64,000 nt of DNA from Bacillus_BD oryzisoli (GTDB lineage Bacteria; Bacillota; Bacilli; Bacillales; Cytobacillaceae): positions 3,754,001 to 3,818,000 of the forward strand of contig NZ_CP137640.1 of the NCBI RefSeq assembly GCF_036670025.1, read 5' to 3'. The notes under the pieces were generated by a model. It did no database searches. It was not told the DNA's origin and saw only the letters and a program-made list of their open reading frames with translations. Below, piece after piece: positions 16,954-25,067 of the stretch; position 1 is the stretch's first letter; every line of letters starts with the position of its first letter. The position numbers were made by a program, and so were the translations under genes.

Positions 16954-16972
16954 ATGAACACTTTTTGTTCAT
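16954..16972. promoter_or_regulatory. inverted repeat ATGAACA-N5-TGTTCAT in the divergent promoter region
   Basis: A perfect 7-bp inverted repeat lies between the divergent hydroxylase B and MFS genes. Its TGAACA/TGTTCA half-sites are the same hexamers found in the upstream activating repeats at 9866-9903. No -24/-12 element accompanies it here. Confidence 0.5.
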
Positions 16973-17051
16973 ATTGAAAATTCCCAATTCATTTTACTGA
17001 ATAGGCATTTTTATCTTGTTATACTATTTCAAATAAAGGAGGGAACTGAAT

Positions 17052-18257
17052 GTGACAAAACCAAAACAGTGGACAAAGGATTTTATCCTTATTTCTTTAA
17101 ACAATTTTTTCACCCATATTGTGTTCTATATTCTAATGGTTACAATAGCTCTGTATGTCACAAAGGAATTTAGTGCCAGTCCTAGTATGGCTGGGTTATC
17201 GATTGGAATTTTCGTACTTGCCTCACTTGCGGCACGCATTTTTGCAGGAAAATATATGGATCGAATCGGTAGAAAACGTGCAATGATTGTGGCTTTAATC
17301 GTATTTGTGGTTGCGATGTTTCTTCATTTACAGGTGAATCATTTTGTGCTTTTCATGCTGATTCGTGTGATTCATGGTGCCTCACATGGTTTCATTACAA
17401 CGATTGCAGGTGCCATTGCAGCAGACTTGATACCAAATGAACGACGCGGAGAAGGAACCGGTTATTATACAACAAGTATGAACTTGGCGATGGCAATTGG
17501 CCCGTTTATCGGGTTATACGTCATTGAACATGCAAGCTTTCACATCATTCTACTAATTGGAACCGTGGTCGCTGTCATTGATTTCATTATTTCATTATTT
17601 TTGAAAGTACCTGAAGTGAACTCCATCCATGATACAAAAATAACGAAATGGCATTGGAAAGACTTTATTGAACCAAGGGCTCTTCCTATTTCCACTATTC
17701 TTTTGATTATTACGCTAGGCTATGCGAGTCTGCTATCCTATTTATCGCTTTATGCTAGAGAAATAGATTTAGTCGAAATATCCAGCTATTTTTTCATGGT
17801 ATATGCAGCAGCTTTATTAGTATCAAGACCATTTACGGGAAAATGGTTTGACAAATATGGAGAAAATAAAGTGACATACCCGTTAATCATTTGTTTAGCG
17901 ATTGGGTTCATCCTTTTAAGTCAAACACAGAATGCGTTAGTCTTTTTGTTATCCGGGGCTTTGATTGGAATCGGCTATGGTACGGTCCTTTCAAATTTCC
18001 AAGCCATCGCTATCCAGCAATCTCCATCAAATCGAAAAGCATTAGCCACCTCGACTTTTTTTATGTTCCTTGATTTGGCTAATGGGATTGGGCCTTATTT
18101 AATCGGGATCTTGATCGGATTCATGAGTCTACAGCATTTATACCTATCGGTAGCCATTTGGATGTTACTTTGTATGGGGTTTTATTTTTTTGCACACGGA
18201 AAGAAAGCTTCTATTAAAAGTCCAGTAGAGGAAAAAATGGTAGAGCAGAATGGGTAA
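17052..18257 (+). CDS. MFS transporter (DHA1/YfkF-like)
   Basis: This 401-residue protein has about twelve transmembrane segments and an MFS motif GKYMDRIGRKR after TM2. The GTG start at 17052 follows AAAGGAGGG. It resembles the transporter at 29434-30642: the WTKDFIL...FF opening, the NERRGEGTGYY loop and the ASYFF(I/M)VY...SRPFTGKWFDKYG segment recur in both. It is divergent from the module B operon and shares its regulatory region, so a link to the aromatic island, as importer or exporter of a pathway compound, is likely but not proven. Confidence 0.82.
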   Translation: MTKPKQWTKDFILISLNNFFTHIVFYILMVTIALYVTKEFSASPSMAGLSIGIFVLASLAARIFAGKYMDRIGRKRAMIVALIVFVVAMFLHLQVNHFVLFMLIRVIHGASHGFITTIAGAIAADLIPNERRGEGTGYYTTSMNLAMAIGPFIGLYVIEHASFHIILLIGTVVAVIDFIISLFLKVPEVNSIHDTKITKWHWKDFIEPRALPISTILLIITLGYASLLSYLSLYAREIDLVEISSYFFMVYAAALLVSRPFTGKWFDKYGENKVTYPLIICLAIGFILLSQTQNALVFLLSGALIGIGYGTVLSNFQAIAIQQSPSNRKALATSTFFMFLDLANGIGPYLIGILIGFMSLQHLYLSVAIWMLLCMGFYFFAHGKKASIKSPVEEKMVEQNG

Positions 18258-18274
18258 CTTGTCTATATAATACA

Positions 18275-18316
18275 AAAGCAAGTAGTGGAAAGCATTCGCC
18301 TTCCACTACTTGCTTT
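18275..18316. terminator. bidirectional intrinsic terminator
   Basis: AAAGCAAGTAGTGGAA pairs perfectly with TTCCACTACTTGCTTT around a 10-base loop. It lies between the convergent MFS (17052-18257) and regulator (18331-20193) genes. Confidence 0.9.
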
Positions 18317-18330
18317 ATTTTTACGTATTT

Positions 18331-20193
18331 TTAATCAATAGAAATTTCTCCTAAAGCAATCAGCGCTTTTAAGATTAATAGTAATTGGTGCATTTCTTCC
18401 GGATCACGTAAATCTTTTTCTAATAATCCTTCAATTCTTCGTATTCGATGTCTAAGACCGCTCATGGAAAGAACCAGATCACTCATCGTTTGCTCCAACT
18501 TCCCGCCATTTGACAGAAATACATATAAAGTTTTCAAAAGCTCGATATTCCTTGGATCATCCAGTTGATAGAGGTCTCCAAGCTCCTTTTTAGCGACCAT
18601 TTTAATTCCCTTAAGATTATTCGAATTAATTAAAACTCCGACAATCCCCAATGAATCAAAAGAAACAATGTTTTTTTGTAAAGTTAACTTTAACGCAATA
18701 GAAGCTTCTTCGTAATAAGCAGCGGCATCCTTGATATCATGCCCCTCATTACTAACCCCTAGTTTAAATTCTCCGTGTGGAAACGCACGTTTCAAAAATT
18801 GGTATAGTTCGTCAATAGCTGTTTGAATAGAGAAATTTTTCTGCTGTTTAATCATGAATAATATTAATTTACCTTCTCGCTGACCAATTAAATTTTGATA
18901 CTTATGATCATTAAAATACTCAAAAATTACTTCTAAAATCTGCTCCTGCAGAAAAAACTCTTCTTCCATCGATAACGTAGATTGTTCCGTTTTCCGATAC
19001 TCCATGGCCACCACATAATAAGGCTTGTCCAAATCTAGATTTGCATATTTTCCCCTTTGAATGATCTCATGAGCTGGAATTTGTGCTTGGAGAATTTGTT
19101 CTAAAAAGTTTCCTTTCATCCGTTCAAACGATTCAAATCTCGTCTTTTCATTTAATAAAATCAATGAGACAGCGTTTGCAAAACGATCTAATATTAAATA
19201 ATCCTTTTCTTCATTATGAGTTTTCCCATCATTGTATAAAAACGAACAATATCCAAGGACCTTTTTTTCTACATAAATAGGTGAAATCAATTTTTCTTGT
19301 CTGTCTGTTTTAATGGTTTTCTTCCCGATTGGTAACAAGTTTTGACTCTTACTCTTCCGCATATATTCTTTCATATCCAAATCTAGTTCACGATACATGT
19401 CTTCTGATAAACCTGCGTATGTGATGGTTCGAAGTTCCTTATCTTCAACAAGAATGGGAATTTGTGTGCTGTCATATACCTTGCTGGTAATCGATTCTAA
19501 GTCTGTTCCATTGGCAATCTCTTCGTTTAACTTTTTTTGGAATTCTGTTAATTGTGTCAAAAAGCTCTGTTGTTCAAGGAGTTGTTCATAGGTATACTCT
19601 AACTCCTCCATGATTGGGGTTTCTTGATAATAGGATAGTTCGTCCTCCATCATACGATCCCATTCTATCTTTGTTCTTGTGATCCAAGTGCAAACGGGAT
19701 CTCCTTTTCCAACACAAGTGATTTCCTTAGCTAAAACCGTTTGCCCGCATATCGTTGTCATAAAACCGCTTGAATAGCCAATCAATGTATGACAAACTTG
19801 CGTGTCCGATAACCCTAATCTTTTCACATGTTCTACAGCCTCGTAGGAATCAATCCAAGTCCCGCTTCCGTGCAATGAAACAACTTCGTCATGCTCATTA
19901 AATTCTGCTGAACACTCATGTGTAAATCCACGAATATGTCCGCTCTTCATATGTACGATAGGACCTTGTTCAATCAATGTTTTGACAGAAATATTCTTTT
20001 TTAATGCTTCTTTCGCATCATTTACACCCATTTCCCAGCCAAATCGGACTAAAAATCCTTTGATCCTTTCAATTCCGATATTTCTCACAAGCTGGTGCCG
20101 CATAATCCCTAAAGCACTTGAAGACGTAGCCATCGGCCGCTCATCTATAACCATTTCATCATTGTATGCTTCATCATTTATATTAATAATCAT
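18331..20193 (-). CDS. V4R/XylR-N sensor fused to PucR-type output: aromatic-responsive regulator
   Basis: This 620-residue protein starts with a XylR-N-like segment (~25-100, IMRHQLVRNIGIERIKGFLV). A V4R domain (~125-195, VCHTLIGYSSGF...KEITCVGKGDPVC) follows; its C-x22-E-x2-C-x7-C pattern matches, from memory, the zinc site of PoxR/DmpR. A coiled coil (~200-235), a GAF-like and CdaR/PucR middle part (~240-500) and a PucR-family helix-turn-helix (~560-612, LSGLRHRIRRIEGLL-like) complete it. In Gram-negatives this sensor is fused to a sigma-54 AAA+ module; here it carries a PucR DNA-binding end and needs no sigma-54. It is a paralogue of the partial gene at 1-879. Inference: it switches module B when a phenolic inducer binds. 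Confidence 0.87.
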   Translation of the reverse strand: MIININDEAYNDEMVIDERPMATSSSALGIMRHQLVRNIGIERIKGFLVRFGWEMGVNDAKEALKKNISVKTLIEQGPIVHMKSGHIRGFTHECSAEFNEHDEVVSLHGSGTWIDSYEAVEHVKRLGLSDTQVCHTLIGYSSGFMTTICGQTVLAKEITCVGKGDPVCTWITRTKIEWDRMMEDELSYYQETPIMEELEYTYEQLLEQQSFLTQLTEFQKKLNEEIANGTDLESITSKVYDSTQIPILVEDKELRTITYAGLSEDMYRELDLDMKEYMRKSKSQNLLPIGKKTIKTDRQEKLISPIYVEKKVLGYCSFLYNDGKTHNEEKDYLILDRFANAVSLILLNEKTRFESFERMKGNFLEQILQAQIPAHEIIQRGKYANLDLDKPYYVVAMEYRKTEQSTLSMEEEFFLQEQILEVIFEYFNDHKYQNLIGQREGKLILFMIKQQKNFSIQTAIDELYQFLKRAFPHGEFKLGVSNEGHDIKDAAAYYEEASIALKLTLQKNIVSFDSLGIVGVLINSNNLKGIKMVAKKELGDLYQLDDPRNIELLKTLYVFLSNGGKLEQTMSDLVLSMSGLRHRIRRIEGLLEKDLRDPEEMHQLLLILKALIALGEISID

Positions 20194-20293
20194 CTATTAC
20201 ACCTACTTAATAACCAGTGATAAAAAACTTTATATTAACAATTTTCATATATTAAATTATATCATAATAGGTTCATAAGAAGATGGACGAATT

Positions 20294-20353
20294 AAAAGGT
20301 GCCTTCCCCCGCTGATTTATTGGATTATTGCAGCGGAGGTTTGGCGCCTTTTT
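20294..20353 (+). terminator. GC-rich terminator-like hairpin in the leader of the PRD gene
   Basis: AAAAGGTGCC and TTCCCCCGCTG pair with CAGCGGAGGTTT and GGCGCCTTTTT around a 16-base loop, with a T-run on the plus strand. It stands alone between two divergent genes, about 90 bp upstream of the PRD protein, so it may act as an attenuator. A weaker T-run exists on the minus side too. Confidence 0.6.
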
Positions 20354-20443
20354 GTTTTATTAATGGTGAAGAAAAAACTGAGGAATAGGATGAAATGAAA
20401 CTAATACACATATTAATAGCTTCCTAATTTAAGGGGGATGACG

Positions 20444-20824
20444 ATGAACGAAACTTCAATCCCGTTTTTATCAAATATTTCTTCGTTTGTTAATACTGAT
20501 GGCTATACAAAGGAAATAACTAAGGATTTGATGATTCTAGTCCCCGCTATAGAGGATTACCTACAGGTTAAATTAACTGCAAAAGTATTGGTGTGCAAAT
20601 CCTTTATCAGCCATTTGTCTAGATTGCTGGAGCGAATATACGGAAATCAGCTTATTCAAGGGGAGCAAAAGAGGATGAATCCTGTTGTTCGATGTGATTT
20701 CGATCGGCACCAGGATAACATACGAATGATATTTAACCTTCTCTTCCCTGATATCGAATTAACGTCGATTGAGATTTATTTTTTAGTACTTTACTTTGCG
20801 CGCTTAGAGCATGAGTTAAGTTAA
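20444..20824 (+). CDS. stand-alone PRD-domain protein
   Basis: This protein of about 126 residues starts at the second ATG (20444), six bases after AAGGGGG. Helical motifs FISHLSRLLERIYG and LTSIEIYFLVLYFARLE match the PTS regulation domain found in LicT-type antiterminators and LevR. The first conserved histidine (ISHL) is kept. The usual histidine of the second motif (xLHx) is a tyrosine (VLYF), so only one phosphorylation site is likely. No RNA-binding or DNA-binding domain is present. Role unknown; a terminator-like hairpin precedes it. Confidence 0.6.
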   Translation: MNETSIPFLSNISSFVNTDGYTKEITKDLMILVPAIEDYLQVKLTAKVLVCKSFISHLSRLLERIYGNQLIQGEQKRMNPVVRCDFDRHQDNIRMIFNLLFPDIELTSIEIYFLVLYFARLEHELS

Positions 20825-21003
20825 GTTGAGTTATCTACTATAGTAGAATTTATGAATGATAGATAAATTTATATGATTGTTATCGAAATGATTCACATAC
20901 TGTACACTTTTTATTGGTAATGGTTGTGCTATACTAAATTCAAGAAAAACTTTGTGAGAAAAATCACAAAGTGATTCTTATTATTTTAACGAGGTGAGAA
21001 ATC

Positions 21004-21294
21004 ATGCAAATTACAATGTCTGAAAAAGTACTAGAATGGTATAAAGAAGATTTATCATTAACTGAAGGTGATTTTGTTCGATTTTATATCCAATATGGCG
21101 GTTTCAACTCGTTTGTTAAAGGATTCTCTTTAGGGATTGATAAAGAGACACCAGAGCAGTCCCACATTCTTATTGAGAAAGATGGGATTACATTTTTTAT
21201 TGAAGATAATGATACTTGGTATTTTGATGATAAAGATTTAATTATTGACTTTAATGAGCAATTAGAGGAGCCTGTTTTTTCACAGGGTATGTAA
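21004..21294 (+). CDS. HesB/YneR-like small protein
   Basis: This 96-residue protein matches the HesB-like (IscA-fold) family in its YneR form: GDFVRFYIQYGG, FSLGI and ITFFIEDNDTWYFDDKDLIIDF. It lacks the three cysteines used by true IscA for cluster binding, as other YneR-type proteins do, so iron-sulfur assembly is doubtful. It has a clear GAGGTGAG ribosome site and is monocistronic, closed by the terminator at 21301-21344. Confidence 0.8.
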   Translation: MQITMSEKVLEWYKEDLSLTEGDFVRFYIQYGGFNSFVKGFSLGIDKETPEQSHILIEKDGITFFIEDNDTWYFDDKDLIIDFNEQLEEPVFSQGM

Positions 21295-21300
21295 AAGAAT

Positions 21301-21344
21301 AAAGTGCCAGACACTGTCCAATCTGGATGGTGTCTGGCACTTTT
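21301..21344 (+). terminator. terminator; GTGCCAGACAC-type hairpin
   Basis: AAAGTGCCAGACAC pairs perfectly with GTGTCTGGCACTTT across a 15-base loop, with a T tail. The arm GTGCCAGACAC recurs in the hairpin at 45436-45485, so it may belong to a dispersed element family. Confidence 0.85.
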
Positions 21345-21390
21345 CTTCTACTCGGTCAATGAACCTGCCCCTCGTTCTTTTAAAGATATC

Positions 21391-22425
21391 TTAAGCAAAC
21401 TTCGTTACAACAAATGTTCCGGTTGTCGCAAAGTTGCTCATATCTTCAAAAATGGAATTCACTTCTGAAAGGGATACTTCTCGGTTGACCATTCTACCAG
21501 GATTTAATCTTCCTTGTGCTACGAGTGGGAGCATCGATTTGAAACGGTGTGCAGGCATCCCTAAGGTGGTCTCTAATCTAATTTCATTCATCACCATTTG
21601 GTCAATTGGTAAAGAAATAAATCCTGCTTCCTCCTTTGTCGTAACCCCAATTTGCAAATGACGGCCTTTCTTTCTTAAGCTATTGATAGCATTTACACAT
21701 GTTTGACTGATTCCTAGTGCATCAACAGAAACATCTGCGCCCCCTTTTGTCAATTCTTTTACTGCTTCAACAGGATTGTTCTCTCTACTATTAATGGTAT
21801 AAACCGCCCCCATGTTTCTAGCAAGGTCTAGGTTACTTTCATTAATGTCGACGCCAATTACATTCGCTCCGACAGCAGTCGCAATGTTGATCGCAGATAA
21901 TCCTACACCACCACATCCATAGACAACGACCCATTCTCCAGGTTGTACATTGATTTTACCGACAATCCCTTCAAATGCTGTCATAAAACGACATCCAAGT
22001 GCAGCTCCATCTGTAAAACTCACTTCTTCTGGCATATGAATCACGTTACGGTCGCCTAGTGGTACTGCTACATATTCACCATAACCGCCTGAATAGGCTA
22101 AACCCGGCACTAAGAATGAATCACAAAGATGGGTATGTCCTTGCTGACAGTGAGGACAGGTTCCATCACTTCCTGAAAATGGAACTATAACTCGATCTCC
22201 TCTTTTGAAGTTTCTTACATTTTTCCCAACTTCCTCAACAATCCCGCTTAATTCATGCCCCATAACTCCCTGTGAAATAGGAAGATCACCTGCCCAAACA
22301 TGCCAATCACTACGACAAACTCCATTGGCTTTTACATTTACGAGCACACCATTTTCGTCAATTGTTGGATCTGGAACATCCTTCACAACCATTTTTTTTA
22401 CATCTTCTACTACTAATGCTTTCAT
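21391..22425 (-). CDS. zinc-dependent alcohol dehydrogenase
   Basis: This 344-residue medium-chain dehydrogenase has catalytic zinc ligands Cys37 and His57-Glu58 (GVCRSDWH, GHELSG). Its structural lobe reads DGTCPHCQQGHTHLC: three cysteines remain (90, 93, 101), and an aspartate (87) stands in the first of the four usual positions. The NAD loop YGCGGVGLSA is intact. It lies 26 bp after the aldehyde dehydrogenase gene on the same strand, forming an aldehyde/alcohol pair. Substrate unknown. It differs clearly from the aryl-alcohol enzyme at 8560-9660. Confidence 0.85.
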   Translation of the reverse strand: MKALVVEDVKKMVVKDVPDPTIDENGVLVNVKANGVCRSDWHVWAGDLPISQGVMGHELSGIVEEVGKNVRNFKRGDRVIVPFSGSDGTCPHCQQGHTHLCDSFLVPGLAYSGGYGEYVAVPLGDRNVIHMPEEVSFTDGAALGCRFMTAFEGIVGKINVQPGEWVVVYGCGGVGLSAINIATAVGANVIGVDINESNLDLARNMGAVYTINSRENNPVEAVKELTKGGADVSVDALGISQTCVNAINSLRKKGRHLQIGVTTKEEAGFISLPIDQMVMNEIRLETTLGMPAHRFKSMLPLVAQGRLNPGRMVNREVSLSEVNSIFEDMSNFATTGTFVVTKFA

Positions 22426-22451
22426 TTTCTTTTCCTCCTCTATTTAACTAT

Positions 22452-23960
22452 TTAATTTAAATCAATCGTGACACTTTTTGTTTTTGTATAGGCCTCTATT
22501 CCTAGATAACCCATTTCTGCTCCAACGCCGCTTTGTTTAAATCCAGCTAATGGAACTGCTGAGTTACTATTCATATAGCCATTCACCCAGATCGTTCCAG
22601 CATTCAATTCATTGACGATTTTATAGACTTTATTAACGTCCTTCGTATAAACACCAGCTGCCAATCCATATTCTGTTAAATTCCCACGCTCGATGACTTC
22701 ATCAATATCATCAAATGGTAAAATACAGAGGACAGGACCAAAGATTTCTTCTTTTACGGCTGTACAATTTTCATTAAGGTCAGCAATAATGGTCGGTTCC
22801 AAATAATAACCATCTGCAAGATTGCTATCACTCGGAGATTGGCCTCCCACTAAGATTCTTCCGCCTTCTTTTTTTGCGATTTCAATATAATTTTTTACGC
22901 GTTCTAACTGTTCCTTGGAAACTAATGGGCCCATTTCAGATGTTGGATCGAATGGATCACCCACCTTCATATTTTTGGCCATTTTTACTAATCTATCTGT
23001 TATTTCATTGTATATGCTTCTTTCCACATAGACACGGGAACCTGCTGCACAGACTTGTCCTTGGTTCATAAAAATTCCCATAAAGGCACCTTGAACGGCC
23101 TTTTCTATGTCCGCATCTGCAAAAATGATATTAGGAGATTTTCCTCCTAACTCAAGTGTAATTTTTTTCAATGTATCCGCTGCTTTACGCATAATTCCTT
23201 TTCCTACTGAAGTTGATCCTGTAAAAGCAATCTTATCAATATCAGGATGGCTTGTGATCGCTTCACCAATTGTTCCACCTGGACCCGTTACGATATTGAC
23301 GACACCATCTGGAAATCCTGCTTCTTTGATTAGCTGACCTAAATAGAGTGTACTTAAAGATGTTTGTTGGGATGGCTTTAATATAACCGTATTTCCTGCA
23401 GCTAGTGGTGCAGCCAATTTCCAACAAGCCCCAAGCAACGGGAAATTCCAGGAGGTGATTTGTCCACAAACACCGATTGGCTCTCGTTTTGTAAAAGCAT
23501 GGACATTCCCGCCTGTTGTCAATTCAATCGTTTCTCCATTCAATTTAGTGGCCCAGCCTGCATAATAGCGAATATGTTCTGCGGCTCCTAACACCCATCC
23601 ATGACGTGATAAAGGTTCAATACTGCCAAAATCGATCGTTTCAATGTAGGTTAATTCGTCCACATGATCTTCAATTAAATCAGCTAATTTATTCAATAAA
23701 CGAGAACGCTGTGCTGGTGAGTATGTAGACCAAGGACCTTTGAATGCTGCTCTTGCAGCGCGTACTGCTAAGTCCACGTCTGTTTTGTCCCCTTCATAGA
23801 TTTTTCCAATCACTTTTCCATTCGCTGGATTTATGGTTTCATAGATTTTTCCTGAATTAGATGGTACCCATTCTCCATTAATAAACATTTTTCTAGTTGA
23901 AGATAAAAATTGGTTCACTCTTTCCTGTACGGTATCCATAACTTTTTCCAAACTCTTCAT
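22452..23960 (-). CDS. NAD-dependent aldehyde dehydrogenase
   Basis: This 502-residue ALDH of the betaine-aldehyde/DhaS-like group has SWNFPLLGACWKLAPA-type cofactor segments, FTGSTSVGKGIM, LELGGKSPN (general base Glu) and NQGQVCAAGSR (catalytic Cys). It is the first gene of a two-gene operon with the alcohol dehydrogenase. A LuxR-type regulator is divergent from it and probably controls it through the palindrome at 24034-24052. Confidence 0.87.
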   Translation of the reverse strand: MKSLEKVMDTVQERVNQFLSSTRKMFINGEWVPSNSGKIYETINPANGKVIGKIYEGDKTDVDLAVRAARAAFKGPWSTYSPAQRSRLLNKLADLIEDHVDELTYIETIDFGSIEPLSRHGWVLGAAEHIRYYAGWATKLNGETIELTTGGNVHAFTKREPIGVCGQITSWNFPLLGACWKLAAPLAAGNTVILKPSQQTSLSTLYLGQLIKEAGFPDGVVNIVTGPGGTIGEAITSHPDIDKIAFTGSTSVGKGIMRKAADTLKKITLELGGKSPNIIFADADIEKAVQGAFMGIFMNQGQVCAAGSRVYVERSIYNEITDRLVKMAKNMKVGDPFDPTSEMGPLVSKEQLERVKNYIEIAKKEGGRILVGGQSPSDSNLADGYYLEPTIIADLNENCTAVKEEIFGPVLCILPFDDIDEVIERGNLTEYGLAAGVYTKDVNKVYKIVNELNAGTIWVNGYMNSNSAVPLAGFKQSGVGAEMGYLGIEAYTKTKSVTIDLN

Positions 23961-24033
23961 CTCCTTATCTAATGAATACGATTGTTCTTTAACCTTGTTT
24001 AAACCTTCAGCTTTCTAAAATAAAAAACAATCT

Positions 24034-24052
24034 GAACTGAAAAGATCAGTTC
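24034..24052. promoter_or_regulatory. inverted repeat GAACTGA-N5-TCAGTTC
   Basis: A perfect 7-bp palindrome lies in the gap between the divergent ALDH and LuxR-type genes. It is a candidate operator. A short T-run follows, so a weak terminator is the alternative. Confidence 0.4.
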
Positions 24053-24143
24053 TTTTTGGTCCTGACTATTATGTTTTTACTCATCCAATCCAATATTGAA
24101 AACGTTGTCAAAAAAGGATGAACATTGTAGACAAAATGAAGTT

Positions 24144-24938
24144 ATGAATTTATTGAAATGTCTACCTAAAGGTTATCAATTTGTTTATAATTTTAATATT
24201 CCTAATTTTCTATCTATTATATCCCCCAAAAGGAGTGATTTTTTGATCTCTTTCAATACCCTACAAAATAAGGTTAAAGTTTTAGAGACTGTTTCTAGTC
24301 ACGAAGAACAATTATATAAAATCCTTGAAATCTACATGGATTCCTTTCCTGTCTTAGATGCACATTTATTTCGCTATTCCCCTTTTGGCTATTTAGCAGA
24401 AGGAATCCTAGCGATCACTCCTTCTGGATTAATACATATTCGAGAAATGAGAGAAGATATCCGCTCACTCCCAATTATCTATTCTGCAATACAAGAAAGA
24501 AAAGCCAAATATTGTTGCGGAGTCGACTATTTAATCCAAACAAACAGCAAATACATTATTTCTTCCAATATCACTTCCATGACAGTAACTCCGATTTGCA
24601 TGGACTCTGTTGTGATGGGATATATTTGTAGTTCTGAGTTTGAAAACAATACTCATATAGAAGATAGTTGGCTCAATTCTTTATCTCAATATGGAAAACT
24701 AATCGGTAAAGTATTTGAGAGATCCACTAAGGCAGACAGTTCTCCTCTTTTAAGTAGAAGAGAATTAGAGGTTATGAAAAGAATTTCATGGGGTGAGAGC
24801 AATAAAGAAATGGCAGTTACGATGGGATTAAGCGAATTGACAATTAAACAATATGTCAAAACTGCCATTGATAAAATTGGAGCGCTAAATCGAGCACATG
24901 CCGTTTCGGTGCTTTTGAGGAAGGGAATTATTAATTAG
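24144..24938 (+). CDS. LuxR-family (GerE HTH) transcriptional regulator
   Basis: The last ~65 residues, LLSRRELEVMKRISWGESNKEMA...LTIKQYVKTAIDKIGA, form a typical LuxR/GerE helix-turn-helix. The N-terminal ~200 residues are a GAF-like sensor region without a diagnostic motif. The start is uncertain: the ATG at 24144 has only a weak ribosome site, and the frame is open upstream to a TTG at 24096. The gene is divergent from the aldehyde/alcohol dehydrogenase operon, which it probably regulates. Confidence 0.8.
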   Translation: MNLLKCLPKGYQFVYNFNIPNFLSIISPKRSDFLISFNTLQNKVKVLETVSSHEEQLYKILEIYMDSFPVLDAHLFRYSPFGYLAEGILAITPSGLIHIREMREDIRSLPIIYSAIQERKAKYCCGVDYLIQTNSKYIISSNITSMTVTPICMDSVVMGYICSSEFENNTHIEDSWLNSLSQYGKLIGKVFERSTKADSSPLLSRRELEVMKRISWGESNKEMAVTMGLSELTIKQYVKTAIDKIGALNRAHAVSVLLRKGIIN

Positions 24939-25033
24939 ATACACGGGGTCGATTTAGCGTTTCTTTTAACATAACGAAGAGTGCCAGCGCCATGAAAATA
25001 AAAGCAAAAATTACGTCGTAAGCTGTGAATATA

Positions 25034-25062
25034 AAGAGGATAGGAAATAATCCTATCCTCTT
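25034..25062 (-). terminator. intrinsic terminator of the aminopeptidase gene
   Basis: AAGAGGATAGGA pairs with TCCTATCCTCTT around a 5-base loop, just past the stop at 25068. Confidence 0.85.
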
Positions 25063-25067
25063 ATCAA

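Noticed and set aside
16801..17051. A sigma-54 promoter for module B
   Set aside because: No GG-N10-GC pair is found on the minus strand there.
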